Of a DNA stretch of 18,538 bases, positions 1-7,944 are shown piece by piece. This DNA comes from CAZXWK01 sp964644675 (GTDB lineage Bacteria > Actinomycetota > Coriobacteriia > Anaerosomatales > JAAXUF01). The notes beneath the pieces were generated by a model, which searched no databases, was not told the origin of the DNA, and saw nothing but the letters and a program-made list of their open reading frames with translations. Both the position numbers and the translations under genes were made by a program. The stretch is taken from NCBI GenBank assembly GCA_964644675.1, contig CAZXWK010000039.1, positions 1-18,538 on the forward strand, read 5' to 3'. The number at the start of each line of letters is the position of its first letter. The stretch's first letter is position 1.

Positions 1-54
1 CCGGCGTGGAAGGCGTCGCGTCTGGACCCGATCGCCGCGCTTCGCTACGAGTGA
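1..54 (+). CDS. ABC transporter permease, MacB/FtsX type (C-terminal end only)
   Basis: Only the last 17 codons and the TGA stop are in the window; the gene starts upstream of base 1. The readable tail, AWKASRLDPIAALRYE, matches the ending typical of MacB/FtsX-type ABC permeases (A-x-K-A-S-x-L-D-P-I-x-A-L-R-Y-E), which follows the last membrane helix on the cytoplasmic side. These permeases work with a LolD/MacB-type ATPase to move lipoproteins, peptides or drugs, or to signal to the cell wall; the substrate cannot be told from this fragment. It is convergent with the nuclease gene that ends 19 bp further on. Confidence 0.7.
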   Translation, partial: PAWKASRLDPIAALRYE

Positions 55-73
55 CCCGAGGCGGGTCCGGCGG

Positions 74-571
74 CTAGCTCGCGAAGTCCTCAGGATCGAC
101 GTGCTCGAGGAAGTCGCGGAACGCTTCGAGCTCCGCTTCTTCGTCGACGACGGAACCGGGTTCGTCGGGCACGGCCGCCTCGGCGAGCACCTCGTCGGCG
201 ACGAAGATCGGAGCGCCCATCCTGATCGCGAGGGCGATCGAGTCCGAGGGCCGTGCGTCCACCACGACCGAGCGCTCCTCGCCCCGCAGCACGATCGCCG
301 CGAAGAAGGTGCCGCTCTCGACCCGCGTGACCTCGACCCGGTCGACGTAGGCGTCCAGCGCCTCGAGCATACCCTTCATGAGGTCGTGCGTGAGCGGGCG
401 CGGAAGCTGTGCGCCTTCGAGCGCGAGGAGGATCGACGTCGCCTCGGGCTGACCGATCCAGATCGGGAGCAGCCGGCCGTGGCCTTCCGGCTCGTCGAGC
501 GGCTTGAGCACGATGACCGGCTGGTTCGACCGAGGGTCGAGTGCGAGACTGGCGATACGTACCTGGATCAT
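74..571 (-). CDS. Bifunctional nuclease family protein (BFN, DUF151)
   Basis: A 165-aa protein of the DNase/RNase 'bifunctional nuclease' family, a small single-domain family of about this length found in actinobacteria, Thermotoga and plants. Family hallmarks visible are LPIWIGQPEA (residues 35-44), RPLTHDLM (58-65) and DARPSDSIALAIR (105-117). The C-terminal 30 residues are acidic. The ATG at 571 is chosen because GGAGGTG sits 6 bases upstream and conservation begins there; the open frame extends 75 codons further but only as a GC-rich shadow. Nuclease activity is known for the plant member; the cellular role in bacteria is unclear. The gene is divergent from yjbQ, with a 105-bp shared intergenic region. 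Confidence 0.9.
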   Translation of the reverse strand: MIQVRIASLALDPRSNQPVIVLKPLDEPEGHGRLLPIWIGQPEATSILLALEGAQLPRPLTHDLMKGMLEALDAYVDRVEVTRVESGTFFAAIVLRGEERSVVVDARPSDSIALAIRMGAPIFVADEVLAEAAVPDEPGSVVDEEAELEAFRDFLEHVDPEDFAS

Positions 572-676
572 CGGTTTCACCTCCGGATGCGTGCCGCGTC
601 GGTGGGCAGGAAGGTACCCAGTCCCATGATACGGCAAGCCGCCGGCACACCGGTCCGGCCCTACCGAGGAGGCCGC

Positions 677-1075
677 ATGCGCTTCGAGGTCCACACGTCG
701 CGCCGCGAGGAGTTCGTCGACATCACGCGCCAGGTCGCCGAGAAGGTCGCCGGGAGCGGGGTCGCCGACGGGATCGTGGTCGTGTCGTGTCCGCACACAA
801 CCGCCGGCATCACTGTCAACGAGAACGCCGACCCCGACGTGACGCGCGACCTACTCGTCGGGCTCGAGCGGCTCGCGCCGCGCGACGCAGGGTGGCGCCA
901 CGCCGAGGGCAACAGCGACGGGCATCTCAAGGCATCCCTGATCGGGTCGAGCGCGACGCTCCCGATCGATGGCGGCCGCCTTGCGCTGGGGACCTGGCAG
1001 GCCGTCTACCTCGGAGAATTCGACGGCCCCAGGACCCGTCGCATCGAGGTCACGGTCGTGCCCGGGGTGCGATAA
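677..1075 (+). CDS. yjbQ: YjbQ/UPF0047 family protein (secondary thiamine-phosphate synthase-like enzyme)
   Basis: A 132-aa cytosolic protein covering the full length of the UPF0047/YjbQ family. Conserved blocks visible are PHTTAGITVNENADPDV (39-55), HAEGNSDGHLKASLIGSS (75-92) and the TWQ-x-V-Y-LGEFDGPR block near 107-119. The conserved histidines H40, H75 and H83 are all present; they form the putative metal/active site of the family. The E. coli member has a weak thiamine-phosphate synthase activity able to bypass a thiE defect, but the physiological reaction is unknown. The ATG at 677 is preceded by GAGGAGG at good spacing, whereas the upstream open frame is shadow of the divergent nuclease gene. 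Confidence 0.9.
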   Translation: MRFEVHTSRREEFVDITRQVAEKVAGSGVADGIVVVSCPHTTAGITVNENADPDVTRDLLVGLERLAPRDAGWRHAEGNSDGHLKASLIGSSATLPIDGGRLALGTWQAVYLGEFDGPRTRRIEVTVVPGVR

Positions 1076-1127
1076 CGGCGGCGGCTGGCGCGAACCTCCG
1101 GCCCCGGGGAAGGCCTCCTCGGGTTCC

Positions 1128-1156
1128 TTGACCGCCTCGGAGTGCTGGTATAAGGT
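1128..1156 (+). promoter_or_regulatory. Promoter of tRNA-Ile
   Basis: TTGACC at 1128-1133 and TAAGGT at 1151-1156 are separated by 17 bp, a good housekeeping promoter for a high-GC actinobacterium (TTGACn and TAnnnT). An overlapping TATAAG at 1149 is an alternative -10. The start would be near 1163, leaving a short 5' leader before the tRNA at 1179. Confidence 0.65.
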
Positions 1157-1178
1157 ATGCGAGCGTTTCGCCCAGAAT

Positions 1179-1255
1179 GGGCCCGTAGCTCAGTTGGTTA
1201 GAGCGCACGGCTGATAACCGTGAGGTCGATGGTTCGAATCCATCCGGGCCCACCA
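1179..1255 (+). tRNA. tRNA-Ile (anticodon GAU)
   Basis: A complete 77-nt tRNA with encoded CCA. The acceptor stem pairs GGGCCCG (1179-1185) with CGGGCCC (1245-1251), followed by discriminator A and CCA (1253-1255). The D arm carries AGTTGGTTA, the anticodon stem pairs CACGG with CCGTG around loop CTGATAA (GAT at 1213-1215), and the T arm is GATGG-TTCGAAT-CCATC. It decodes AUC/AUU as isoleucine. It stands alone rather than inside an rRNA operon, with its own promoter and terminator. Confidence 0.97.
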
Positions 1256-1269
1256 TGAGATACGAAGGC

Positions 1270-1297
1270 GCCTCGGCATTCTGCCGGGGCCCTTTTC
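1270..1297 (+). terminator. Rho-independent terminator after tRNA-Ile
   Basis: A 9-bp stem, GCCTCGGCA (1270-1278) with TGCCGGGGC (1282-1290) including one G-U pair, has a TTC loop and is followed by CCTTTTC. It lies 14 nt downstream of the tRNA CCA end. Confidence 0.75.
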
Positions 1298-1402
1298 ATT
1301 CCGTCTCCCGCCGAATCCGCCGGCGTCCGGGGCCGCGGGGATAGTCCCGGTGCGCGGGTACGGGTAGGCTGGTCGCGACGCAATCCGCCTGAGGGGGTCG
1401 AC

Positions 1403-1888
1403 ATGGAACTGCTTGCCGTGGCCATCGAGAAGCCCGAAACCGCGAGCTTCATCCTGGGACAGTCGCACTTCATCAAGACCGTCGAAGACATCCACGAGGC
1501 GATGGTCAACTCGGTGCCGGGCATCGGGTTCGGGCTCGCGTTCTGCGAGGCGTCGGGTGCCCGGCTGGTGCGCACCACCGGCACCGACGACGCGATGGTC
1601 GATCTTGCCGAGAAGAGCGCGCTCGCCATAGGCGCCGGCCACGTCTTCGTGCTGATGCTCGCCGAGGGCTACTACCCCATCAACGTGCTCAACACGCTCA
1701 AGATGGTGCCCGAGGTCTGCGGGATCTTCTGCGCGACCGCGAACCCCGTCGAGGTGCTGGTCGCCCAGACCGAGAACGGCCGCGGCGTCATCGGCGTGGT
1801 CGACGGGCAGTCGCCCCTCGGCGTCGAGGACGCCGAGGGCAAGGAGTGGCGGCACGGCCTGCTGCGCACGATCGGCTACAAGCTGTAG
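1403..1888 (+). CDS. Adenosine-specific kinase (DUF355 family)
   Basis: A 161-aa protein matching the short adenosine-specific kinase family (Adenosine_kin, first characterised in Pyrobaculum and common in archaea, thermophiles and some anaerobic bacteria) over its whole length. Visible signature segments are TTGTDDAMVDLA (58-69), GAGHVFVLML (77-86), EGYYPINVLNTLK (88-100) and IFCATANPVEVLVAQT (108-123). It would phosphorylate adenosine to AMP in purine salvage in the cytoplasm; it is unrelated to ribokinase-type adenosine kinases. The ATG at 1403 has TGAGGGGG upstream. A TAGGCT (1365-1370) is a possible -10 without a clear -35. The gene is convergent with the helicase gene, with only 28 bp between stops. 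Confidence 0.9.
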   Translation: MELLAVAIEKPETASFILGQSHFIKTVEDIHEAMVNSVPGIGFGLAFCEASGARLVRTTGTDDAMVDLAEKSALAIGAGHVFVLMLAEGYYPINVLNTLKMVPEVCGIFCATANPVEVLVAQTENGRGVIGVVDGQSPLGVEDAEGKEWRHGLLRTIGYKL

Positions 1889-1916
1889 CGCACCGCCGAC
1901 TCCTGCCCGGCGTTGT

Positions 1917-3386
<1,470 letters not shown>

Positions 3387-3488
3387 GAAGAAGCTCCTCT
3401 CCTGTGCGCCGATGCGGCAGCACTGCGTGTAGACGCAGCTGATCCGACGGCCACAGGGGGAGCGAGGGACAACCGAGTCTCGGGTGGT

Positions 3489-3508
3489 GCGCTGGGCCTT
3501 CCCAGCGC
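3489..3508 (-). promoter_or_regulatory. Perfect hairpin in the helicase mRNA leader
   Basis: GCGCTGGG and CCCAGCGC form a perfect 8-bp stem around a 4-base loop (AAGG in the mRNA sense). It lies inside the predicted 5' leader of about 130 nt. There is no U-tract, so it is more likely a stability or autoregulatory element than a terminator. Leader-mediated autoregulation is known for other DEAD-box helicase genes; here it is inference. Confidence 0.45.
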
Positions 3509-3521
3509 GCAACGAGAACGC

Positions 3522-3551
3522 ACTATACGCGCTACGCAGCGGAAAGGGAAA
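3522..3551 (-). promoter_or_regulatory. Probable promoter of the helicase gene
   Basis: On the - strand TTTCCC (3546-3551) and TATAGT (3522-3527) are spaced 18 bp apart. Transcription would start near 3515, giving a leader of about 130 nt before the TTG start at 3386. Confidence 0.45.
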
Positions 3552-3568
3552 TCGCGCACGCAAGTTCG

Positions 3569-3597
3569 GCGTCCGGCAGGGCCCCTCGGCCGGACGC
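3569..3597 (-). terminator. Probable terminator of the lipid-modification operon
   Basis: A perfect 9-bp inverted repeat (GCGTCCGGC with GCCGGACGC, 11-nt loop) begins 22 bp after the methyltransferase stop codon. It lacks a good U-tract, as is common in high-GC actinobacteria, so it may act as an I-shaped terminator or 3' stabiliser. It separates the operon from the helicase promoter just beyond it. Confidence 0.5.
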
Positions 3598-3619
3598 TGG
3601 CGACACCGACGCGCCGACG

Positions 3620-4819
3620 CTAGACGTCCAGCCGCACCTGCATCACGTCGATGGTGCCGGCGTCGAAACCCGCTCGGCAGTACGCCAGGTAGTAGCGCCA
3701 CATCCGCACGAACTGCTCATCGAAGCCCAGCGCGCGCACAGCCGGAAGCGCGTGCTCGAAGCGGTCCCGCCACTCGATCAGGGTGCGGGCATAGCTGTCG
3801 CCGAAGAATGCAGGCGGCCCCACGCGCAGTCCCGCACCGCTCGCCGCCGCCGAGAAGCGCTCGGGGCTAGGGAGCATGCCACCCGGAAAGATGTAGCGCT
3901 GGATGAAGTCGGGCCTGTCTCGGTAGTCCTCGTAGCGGCCCTCGTCGATGGTGATCGTCTGCAGCGCGACGGCGCCGCTGGGCTGCACCAGCTCGCGCAG
4001 GCGCCGGAAGAACACGGGCCACCACTTCTCGCCCACAGCCTCGAACATCTCGATAGACGCGATGGCGGTAAAGGTGTCAGGGACCGCGCGGTAGTCCTGC
4101 AGCCTGATGTCGACGCGGTCCTCGAGGCCCTCCTCGGCGATGCGGCGTGTCGCCCACGCGTGCTGCTCCTCGGAGAGCGTGACACCGGTGATGCGACAAC
4201 CGGCCTGCTTGGCGGCGTGGATGGCGAAGCCGCCCCACCCGCATCCGATCTCGAGGATGCGGTCGCGCGAGCTGGGCTGGAGCAGGTCGAGCAGCCGATC
4301 CCACTTGTGTCGCTGTGCCTGGTCGAGCGGCTCGGCGGGGTCCTCGAAGAGCGCCGAGGAGTACGTCATCGAGTCGTCGAGCCAGAGCCGGTAGAAGTCG
4401 TTACCCAGGTCATAGTGGGCCGCGATGTTCTTGCGGCTTCCCAGCAGCGAGTTGTCTCGCAGCGCGTGACCCAGGCGGTGAAGCGGCGCCGTGATCGCGC
4501 CGAGCGCCGACGGCCGGTCCACCAGGTTCGCGAGGCCCAAGTCGAGCACCGCGTCGAGATCGGGCGTGTCCCACTCGCCCGCGATGTAGCCCTCGGCCAT
4601 GCCGTTGGCGGTCGAGGCGAGCAGACGCCGAGCGGCGCGCGGGTCGGCGACCTCGACGCGCGCGGACGGCCCGGGCTCGGGGGCCTCGAAGCGGCGTTCC
4701 GTGCCGTCGTGGAAGCGCATCTCGAGCGTTCCACGGCGCAGGCGGCCCATGACCGCCGAGACGATCTGCTCGGAGAGGGCTGGTAGCGTGAAGGGCTCTT
4801 TCTGAATGGCCTGGCTCAT
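3620..4819 (-). CDS. cfa: SAM-dependent fatty-acid methyltransferase, CFA-synthase family
   Basis: A 399-aa protein with the layout of cyclopropane-fatty-acyl-phospholipid synthases: an N-terminal lipid-binding domain (about 1-120) and a Rossmann methyltransferase domain. Visible motifs are HYDLGNDFYRLWLDDSMTYSS (split here as 135-144 and 145-155), SAM-binding LEIGCGWGGF (189-198), GVTLSEEQ (212-219), IEMFEAVG (256-263), YIFPGGMLPS (309-318) and YYLAYCRAGF (377-386). It should methylate double bonds of membrane phospholipid acyl chains at the inner membrane face. Residues matching the E. coli catalytic set are partly changed: Ser155 for Cys139 and Gln287 for His266, while Glu260, Tyr343 and Cys381 are kept. 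The product may therefore be a methyl or methylene branch rather than a cyclopropane. The ATG overlaps the upstream stop (ATGA), and AGAGGAAA precedes it. Confidence 0.92.
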   Translation of the reverse strand: MSQAIQKEPFTLPALSEQIVSAVMGRLRRGTLEMRFHDGTERRFEAPEPGPSARVEVADPRAARRLLASTANGMAEGYIAGEWDTPDLDAVLDLGLANLVDRPSALGAITAPLHRLGHALRDNSLLGSRKNIAAHYDLGNDFYRLWLDDSMTYSSALFEDPAEPLDQAQRHKWDRLLDLLQPSSRDRILEIGCGWGGFAIHAAKQAGCRITGVTLSEEQHAWATRRIAEEGLEDRVDIRLQDYRAVPDTFTAIASIEMFEAVGEKWWPVFFRRLRELVQPSGAVALQTITIDEGRYEDYRDRPDFIQRYIFPGGMLPSPERFSAAASGAGLRVGPPAFFGDSYARTLIEWRDRFEHALPAVRALGFDEQFVRMWRYYLAYCRAGFDAGTIDVMQVRLDV

Positions 4820-5577
4820 AGCGACGTTTCCTCTGAGGGTGGCTTCTGCGGCGGTATGTACTTGATTCCCTTGAAGACGATCCTCAGCGCCTGGAAATGG
4901 ATGAGCAGCCAGGCGCGCAGCGACATGGGGCCGTAGCGCCGGACGGCGCGCGAGAGGTTGGCGTCGGTCAGATCCTGCGCCTCGAGGTCCAGGCTCGCGA
5001 CGAGCAGCAGCGGCCCCTCGACGTAGTCGTAGATCGCGACGTGCACGCGGTCGCCGGGCTCGGTGAACCGGAACTCGTACTTTGCATCCATCGGGATGAA
5101 GGGCGACACCGAGAACACCTTCTCGACCGTGGGCTTCGAGCCCCAGTCGAAGACCTCTCCGCGGTTGTGGAGCAGGTAGTTGTGGCGCCCGCCGAAGGTG
5201 TTGTGGACCTCGGCGAGGACGGCACGGGGAGTGCCGTCGGCGTGGAAGCAGTACCAGAACGAGACGGGGTAGAAGCCGAAGCCCAGCACCCTCGGGAAGC
5301 TCAGCACGCAGACGCGGCCGCCTTCGAGGTCGATGCCAGCCCGGGCGAGGAGTGCGTCGATCCACGGGCGCAGCAGCGAGCCGTCGCGCGGACCGTGGTC
5401 GCGGTCCCGGAACTGCACGAGGCCGCCACCGTTGTGGCCGAATCGCTTGAGAGAAGCGTCGAGGTCGTCGAGCTCGGCAAGGTCGACGTAGAGGAAGTAG
5501 ACGCCGTAGCGAAAGGCGTTCTCGCGAGGTCGGGTGCGTTTGTGGGCGACGTGGCCGGTGTAGAGGCGGCTGTTCAC
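4816..5577 (-). CDS. DUF1365 family protein
   Basis: A 253-aa protein spanning the whole DUF1365 family. The N-terminal block SRLYTGHVAHKR, the FYPVSFWYCFHADG segment, EVHNTFGGRHNYLL and the KVFSVSPFIPMDAKYEF block are typical. No enzymatic activity has been firmly assigned, but the family almost always sits between a flavin amine-oxidase-like gene and a CFA-type methyltransferase gene, as here. A role in the same fatty-acid modification is therefore likely. The start is GTG at 5577, which overlaps the TGA of the upstream gene (GTGA); the stop overlaps the next ATG (ATGA), so all three genes are translationally coupled. Confidence 0.9.
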   Translation of the reverse strand: MNSRLYTGHVAHKRTRPRENAFRYGVYFLYVDLAELDDLDASLKRFGHNGGGLVQFRDRDHGPRDGSLLRPWIDALLARAGIDLEGGRVCVLSFPRVLGFGFYPVSFWYCFHADGTPRAVLAEVHNTFGGRHNYLLHNRGEVFDWGSKPTVEKVFSVSPFIPMDAKYEFRFTEPGDRVHVAIYDYVEGPLLLVASLDLEAQDLTDANLSRAVRRYGPMSLRAWLLIHFQALRIVFKGIKYIPPQKPPSEETSL

Positions 5578-6965
5578 TGACTGCTCTCGGGCAGAGGGGA
5601 GGGTGACGGGATCGGCGCGGGCGTCGGAGCAGGGGCGCGTTCTGCGCCCGGGTCGGTGTAGGGCACCAGCTCGCGGGTACGGCTCTCGTCGAGCTCGTCG
5701 CCCCACGGCAGGGCCGCGCCGAGCTTCTCGGCGACGCGGACCGCCGAGAGAAGGCCGTCCTCGTGGAAGCCGTAGCGCTGCCAGGCGCCCGCGTAGTAGA
5801 CGCCGCCGGTGCCCTGGATGGCCCCCACGCGCTTCTGCGCCTCGATCGCCGCGGTGTTGAACATCGGATGCATGAAGGGGATCCCCATCAGCTCGGTGCC
5901 CTCGGCGAAGGGTCGGTCCTGGTTGAGCGTCTCGAAGACCGGGCGCACGCCCTCGGGCATCCGCTGGAGGTTGTTGAGCCAGTAGGTGAGCGTGAGCATG
6001 TCCTTGGTCACGTCGCCGGTCGCGGCGTACCAGTTCCACGAGGCCCACGCGCGCTGGCTGCCGGGCATGAAGCTCGCGTCGGTGTGAAGCACCACGTCGT
6101 TGGGGTGGTAGTTGAACGCCGAGAGGACCGCGCGCTCGTCGTCGGTGGGCTCGGCCAGCATCTCGAGCGTCTGCGGCGGGTGCGCCGCCAGCACGACCGC
6201 GTCGTAGTCGCGTGTGCGCGTGGCGGTGCTGACTCGGACGCCCTCGCCGCTCGCGGAGCGCTCGACGCGCTCGACCGGCTCGCCCTCGAAGACCTCGCCC
6301 GAGAAGCTCCGCGCCGCCTCGGCCACGTAGGTGCGGCTGCCGCCGATGACGCTGCGCCACATGGGCTTGCCGGTCACGTGGAGCAGGCCGTGGTTGTTGC
6401 AGAAGCGCAGGAACGTGCCGGCCGGGTAGTCGAGCAACTCGCCGGGAGGGGTCGACCAGATCGCGTCGCCCATCGGGATGAGGTACCAGTCCGTGAACCA
6501 CTCGGAGTAGCGCTCGCGCTCGATAAGCTGCCCGAGGGTGATCTGGTCGATGGTCGGGTCGGCGAGGAGGCGGTCGGCGTCGCGGCTGAAGCGGAGGATG
6601 CCCGTCAGCATGCTCAGGAACTTGGGGTTCACGATGTTCTTGCGCTGGGCGAAGACGGTGTCGAGGTTGGTCCCGGACCACTCGACGTGCTCTGATCCGA
6701 CCTGGACCGAGAAGGACATGTCGGTCTCGTTCCAGGTCACGCCCAACCGATCGAAGAACCGGATGAGGTTGGGATACGTGCGGGTGTTGAAGACCTGGAA
6801 GCCCGTGTCTGCGGGGAACGTGTGACCGTCTACGGTGATGTCGAGCGTGTAAGCGTGTCCTCCCAGGCGCGATTCCGACTCATAGACGTCGACATCGTTC
6901 GCCTGCGAGAGCAGCCACGCACTACCGATACCGGCGACGCCGGCTCCCACGACCGCGATCTTCAT
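5574..6965 (-). CDS. FAD-dependent amine-oxidase-like oxidoreductase (lipid-modification operon)
   Basis: A 463-aa flavoprotein, first gene of the three-gene operon. The N-terminal Rossmann motif is VVGAGVAGIGSAW (5-17), followed by YESESRLGGHAYT (28-40, acidic ribose-binding residue then GGHA), DTGFQVFN and YPNLIRFFDRLGV. The C-terminal FAD-contacting block YYAGAWQRYGFHEDGL lies near residue 395. This is the subgroup annotated as 'NAD(P)-binding protein / flavin-containing amine oxidase' linked to DUF1365 and CFA-family genes, presumed to oxidise or reduce the modified acyl chain, rather than a true amine oxidase. The last 30 residues are a Pro/Ser-rich tail. The ATG at 6965 follows AAGGGGAG at ideal distance. 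The frame is open further upstream only as shadow. Confidence 0.9.
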   Translation of the reverse strand: MKIAVVGAGVAGIGSAWLLSQANDVDVYESESRLGGHAYTLDITVDGHTFPADTGFQVFNTRTYPNLIRFFDRLGVTWNETDMSFSVQVGSEHVEWSGTNLDTVFAQRKNIVNPKFLSMLTGILRFSRDADRLLADPTIDQITLGQLIERERYSEWFTDWYLIPMGDAIWSTPPGELLDYPAGTFLRFCNNHGLLHVTGKPMWRSVIGGSRTYVAEAARSFSGEVFEGEPVERVERSASGEGVRVSTATRTRDYDAVVLAAHPPQTLEMLAEPTDDERAVLSAFNYHPNDVVLHTDASFMPGSQRAWASWNWYAATGDVTKDMLTLTYWLNNLQRMPEGVRPVFETLNQDRPFAEGTELMGIPFMHPMFNTAAIEAQKRVGAIQGTGGVYYAGAWQRYGFHEDGLLSAVRVAEKLGAALPWGDELDESRTRELVPYTDPGAERAPAPTPAPIPSPSPLPESSQ

Positions 6966-7053
6966 GAACTCCCCTTTGACATGGCTCGGCCGGATTCGGG
7001 CATGAGACGTATATCCAGTAGGTACCCCTCTGCGGGGGCAAGGGGGAGTGGGA

Positions 7054-7944
7054 TTGGCCGACTCGGGACATGCGCGCTGGAGATTCGTGAGCGGCAGGAC
7101 GTTCGCTCTCGCCCTCGTGGGCGTGACGCTCGCCGCGCTCACCGAGAGCCTGAGCGCGGCGGTCGGGGGAAACGCGTACGGGCCGGCCGTCGTGCTCATC
7201 TTCGAGGGAGTCTTCATCATCGCCACCGGTGTGGCGGTGGTGTTCGTGCGTCTTCGCATGACCGCCCGCCTCAACCGGGCGTGCTGGGCGCTTCTCGGCG
7301 TGGCGGTGCTGCTTCCCGGTGCGGCCGATGTGCTCTGGGGTGGCGCGATGCTCTCGGCCGGCGAGGACGTGGGGGTCCCGTGGTACGCGTTCGCGCTCTA
7401 CGTCGCGAGCAACGTCGCCTTTGCGGCGGCCTGCGCGATCTGCGCGATCGGCTACCGCCGTACGGTGGACCTCACGTGGCCCGCCGTCGAGGCTACGGTG
7501 GCCGTAGCGGCCCTCGGCGTCGTGGCGTGGTTCGTCGGCGCGGGAGCGGTGCGCGCGAGTGCGCCGGCCGATGGCGAGACGGCCGCATCCATGGTGTGGG
7601 CCGATGGCGCGTTCGGAATCCTCGACATGGTGTTCTACGTCCTGCCGGCGCTGTTCGCCCTGCTGACCGTGCTCCGCGTCGGCGGTGACGGGCGGATGCG
7701 GGACGTCGACCGGCGGCTCGTCGGACCTTGGGCGTTCGTACTGGCCGGCGCCGTCACGCTCACGATCTCCGACCTCGGGTGGTATCTGCAGCGCACGAGC
7801 CAGAGCTGGGTCGCGGGCTCCATCGTCGACTTCGCCTACATGCTGGGCTTCGTCTGCATCGCCATCGGCGCCTCGGCTGCGCTCGACGCGGAGCACGCGC
7901 TTGTGGCCGAAGACGACGCCGGCATCATCCGCCGAGAAGGGTGA
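7054..7944 (+). CDS. Eight-helix membrane protein, sensor-like, function unknown
   Basis: A 296-aa integral membrane protein with about eight hydrophobic helices and short loops. It includes helices with buried polar residues (ISDLGWYLQRT, VDFAYMLGF, ILDMVFYVLP). The pattern recalls N-terminal membrane sensor modules of GGDEF/EAL signalling proteins, but no GGDEF, kinase or other output domain follows; it ends shortly after helix 8 in an acidic tail. The start is uncertain. TTG at 7054 has AGGGGG at 7041-7046 in ideal spacing; GTG at 7048 is too close to that site; GTG at 7087 with GGAG is also possible. The gene diverges from the lipid operon, and its last 20 bases overlap the end of the glucan synthase gene. 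Confidence 0.75.
   Translation: MADSGHARWRFVSGRTFALALVGVTLAALTESLSAAVGGNAYGPAVVLIFEGVFIIATGVAVVFVRLRMTARLNRACWALLGVAVLLPGAADVLWGGAMLSAGEDVGVPWYAFALYVASNVAFAAACAICAIGYRRTVDLTWPAVEATVAVAALGVVAWFVGAGAVRASAPADGETAASMVWADGAFGILDMVFYVLPALFALLTVLRVGGDGRMRDVDRRLVGPWAFVLAGAVTLTISDLGWYLQRTSQSWVAGSIVDFAYMLGFVCIAIGASAALDAEHALVAEDDAGIIRREG

Noticed and set aside
572..796. 75-codon N-terminal extension of the bifunctional nuclease
   Set aside because: It overlaps the start of yjbQ, has no family similarity, and a strong Shine-Dalgarno site marks the internal ATG at 571.
1894..1912. CGCCG/CGGCG dyad between the kinase and helicase stops as a shared terminator
   Set aside because: Only 5 bp with a 9-nt loop and no U-tract on either strand; too weak to call.
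6976..7015. TTGACA (6976-6981) as -35 of the 8-TM gene
   Set aside because: No acceptable -10 lies 16-19 bp downstream; the nearest TATAT-like box is 28 bp away, and the TTGACA overlaps the leader of the divergent gene next to its ribosome-binding site.
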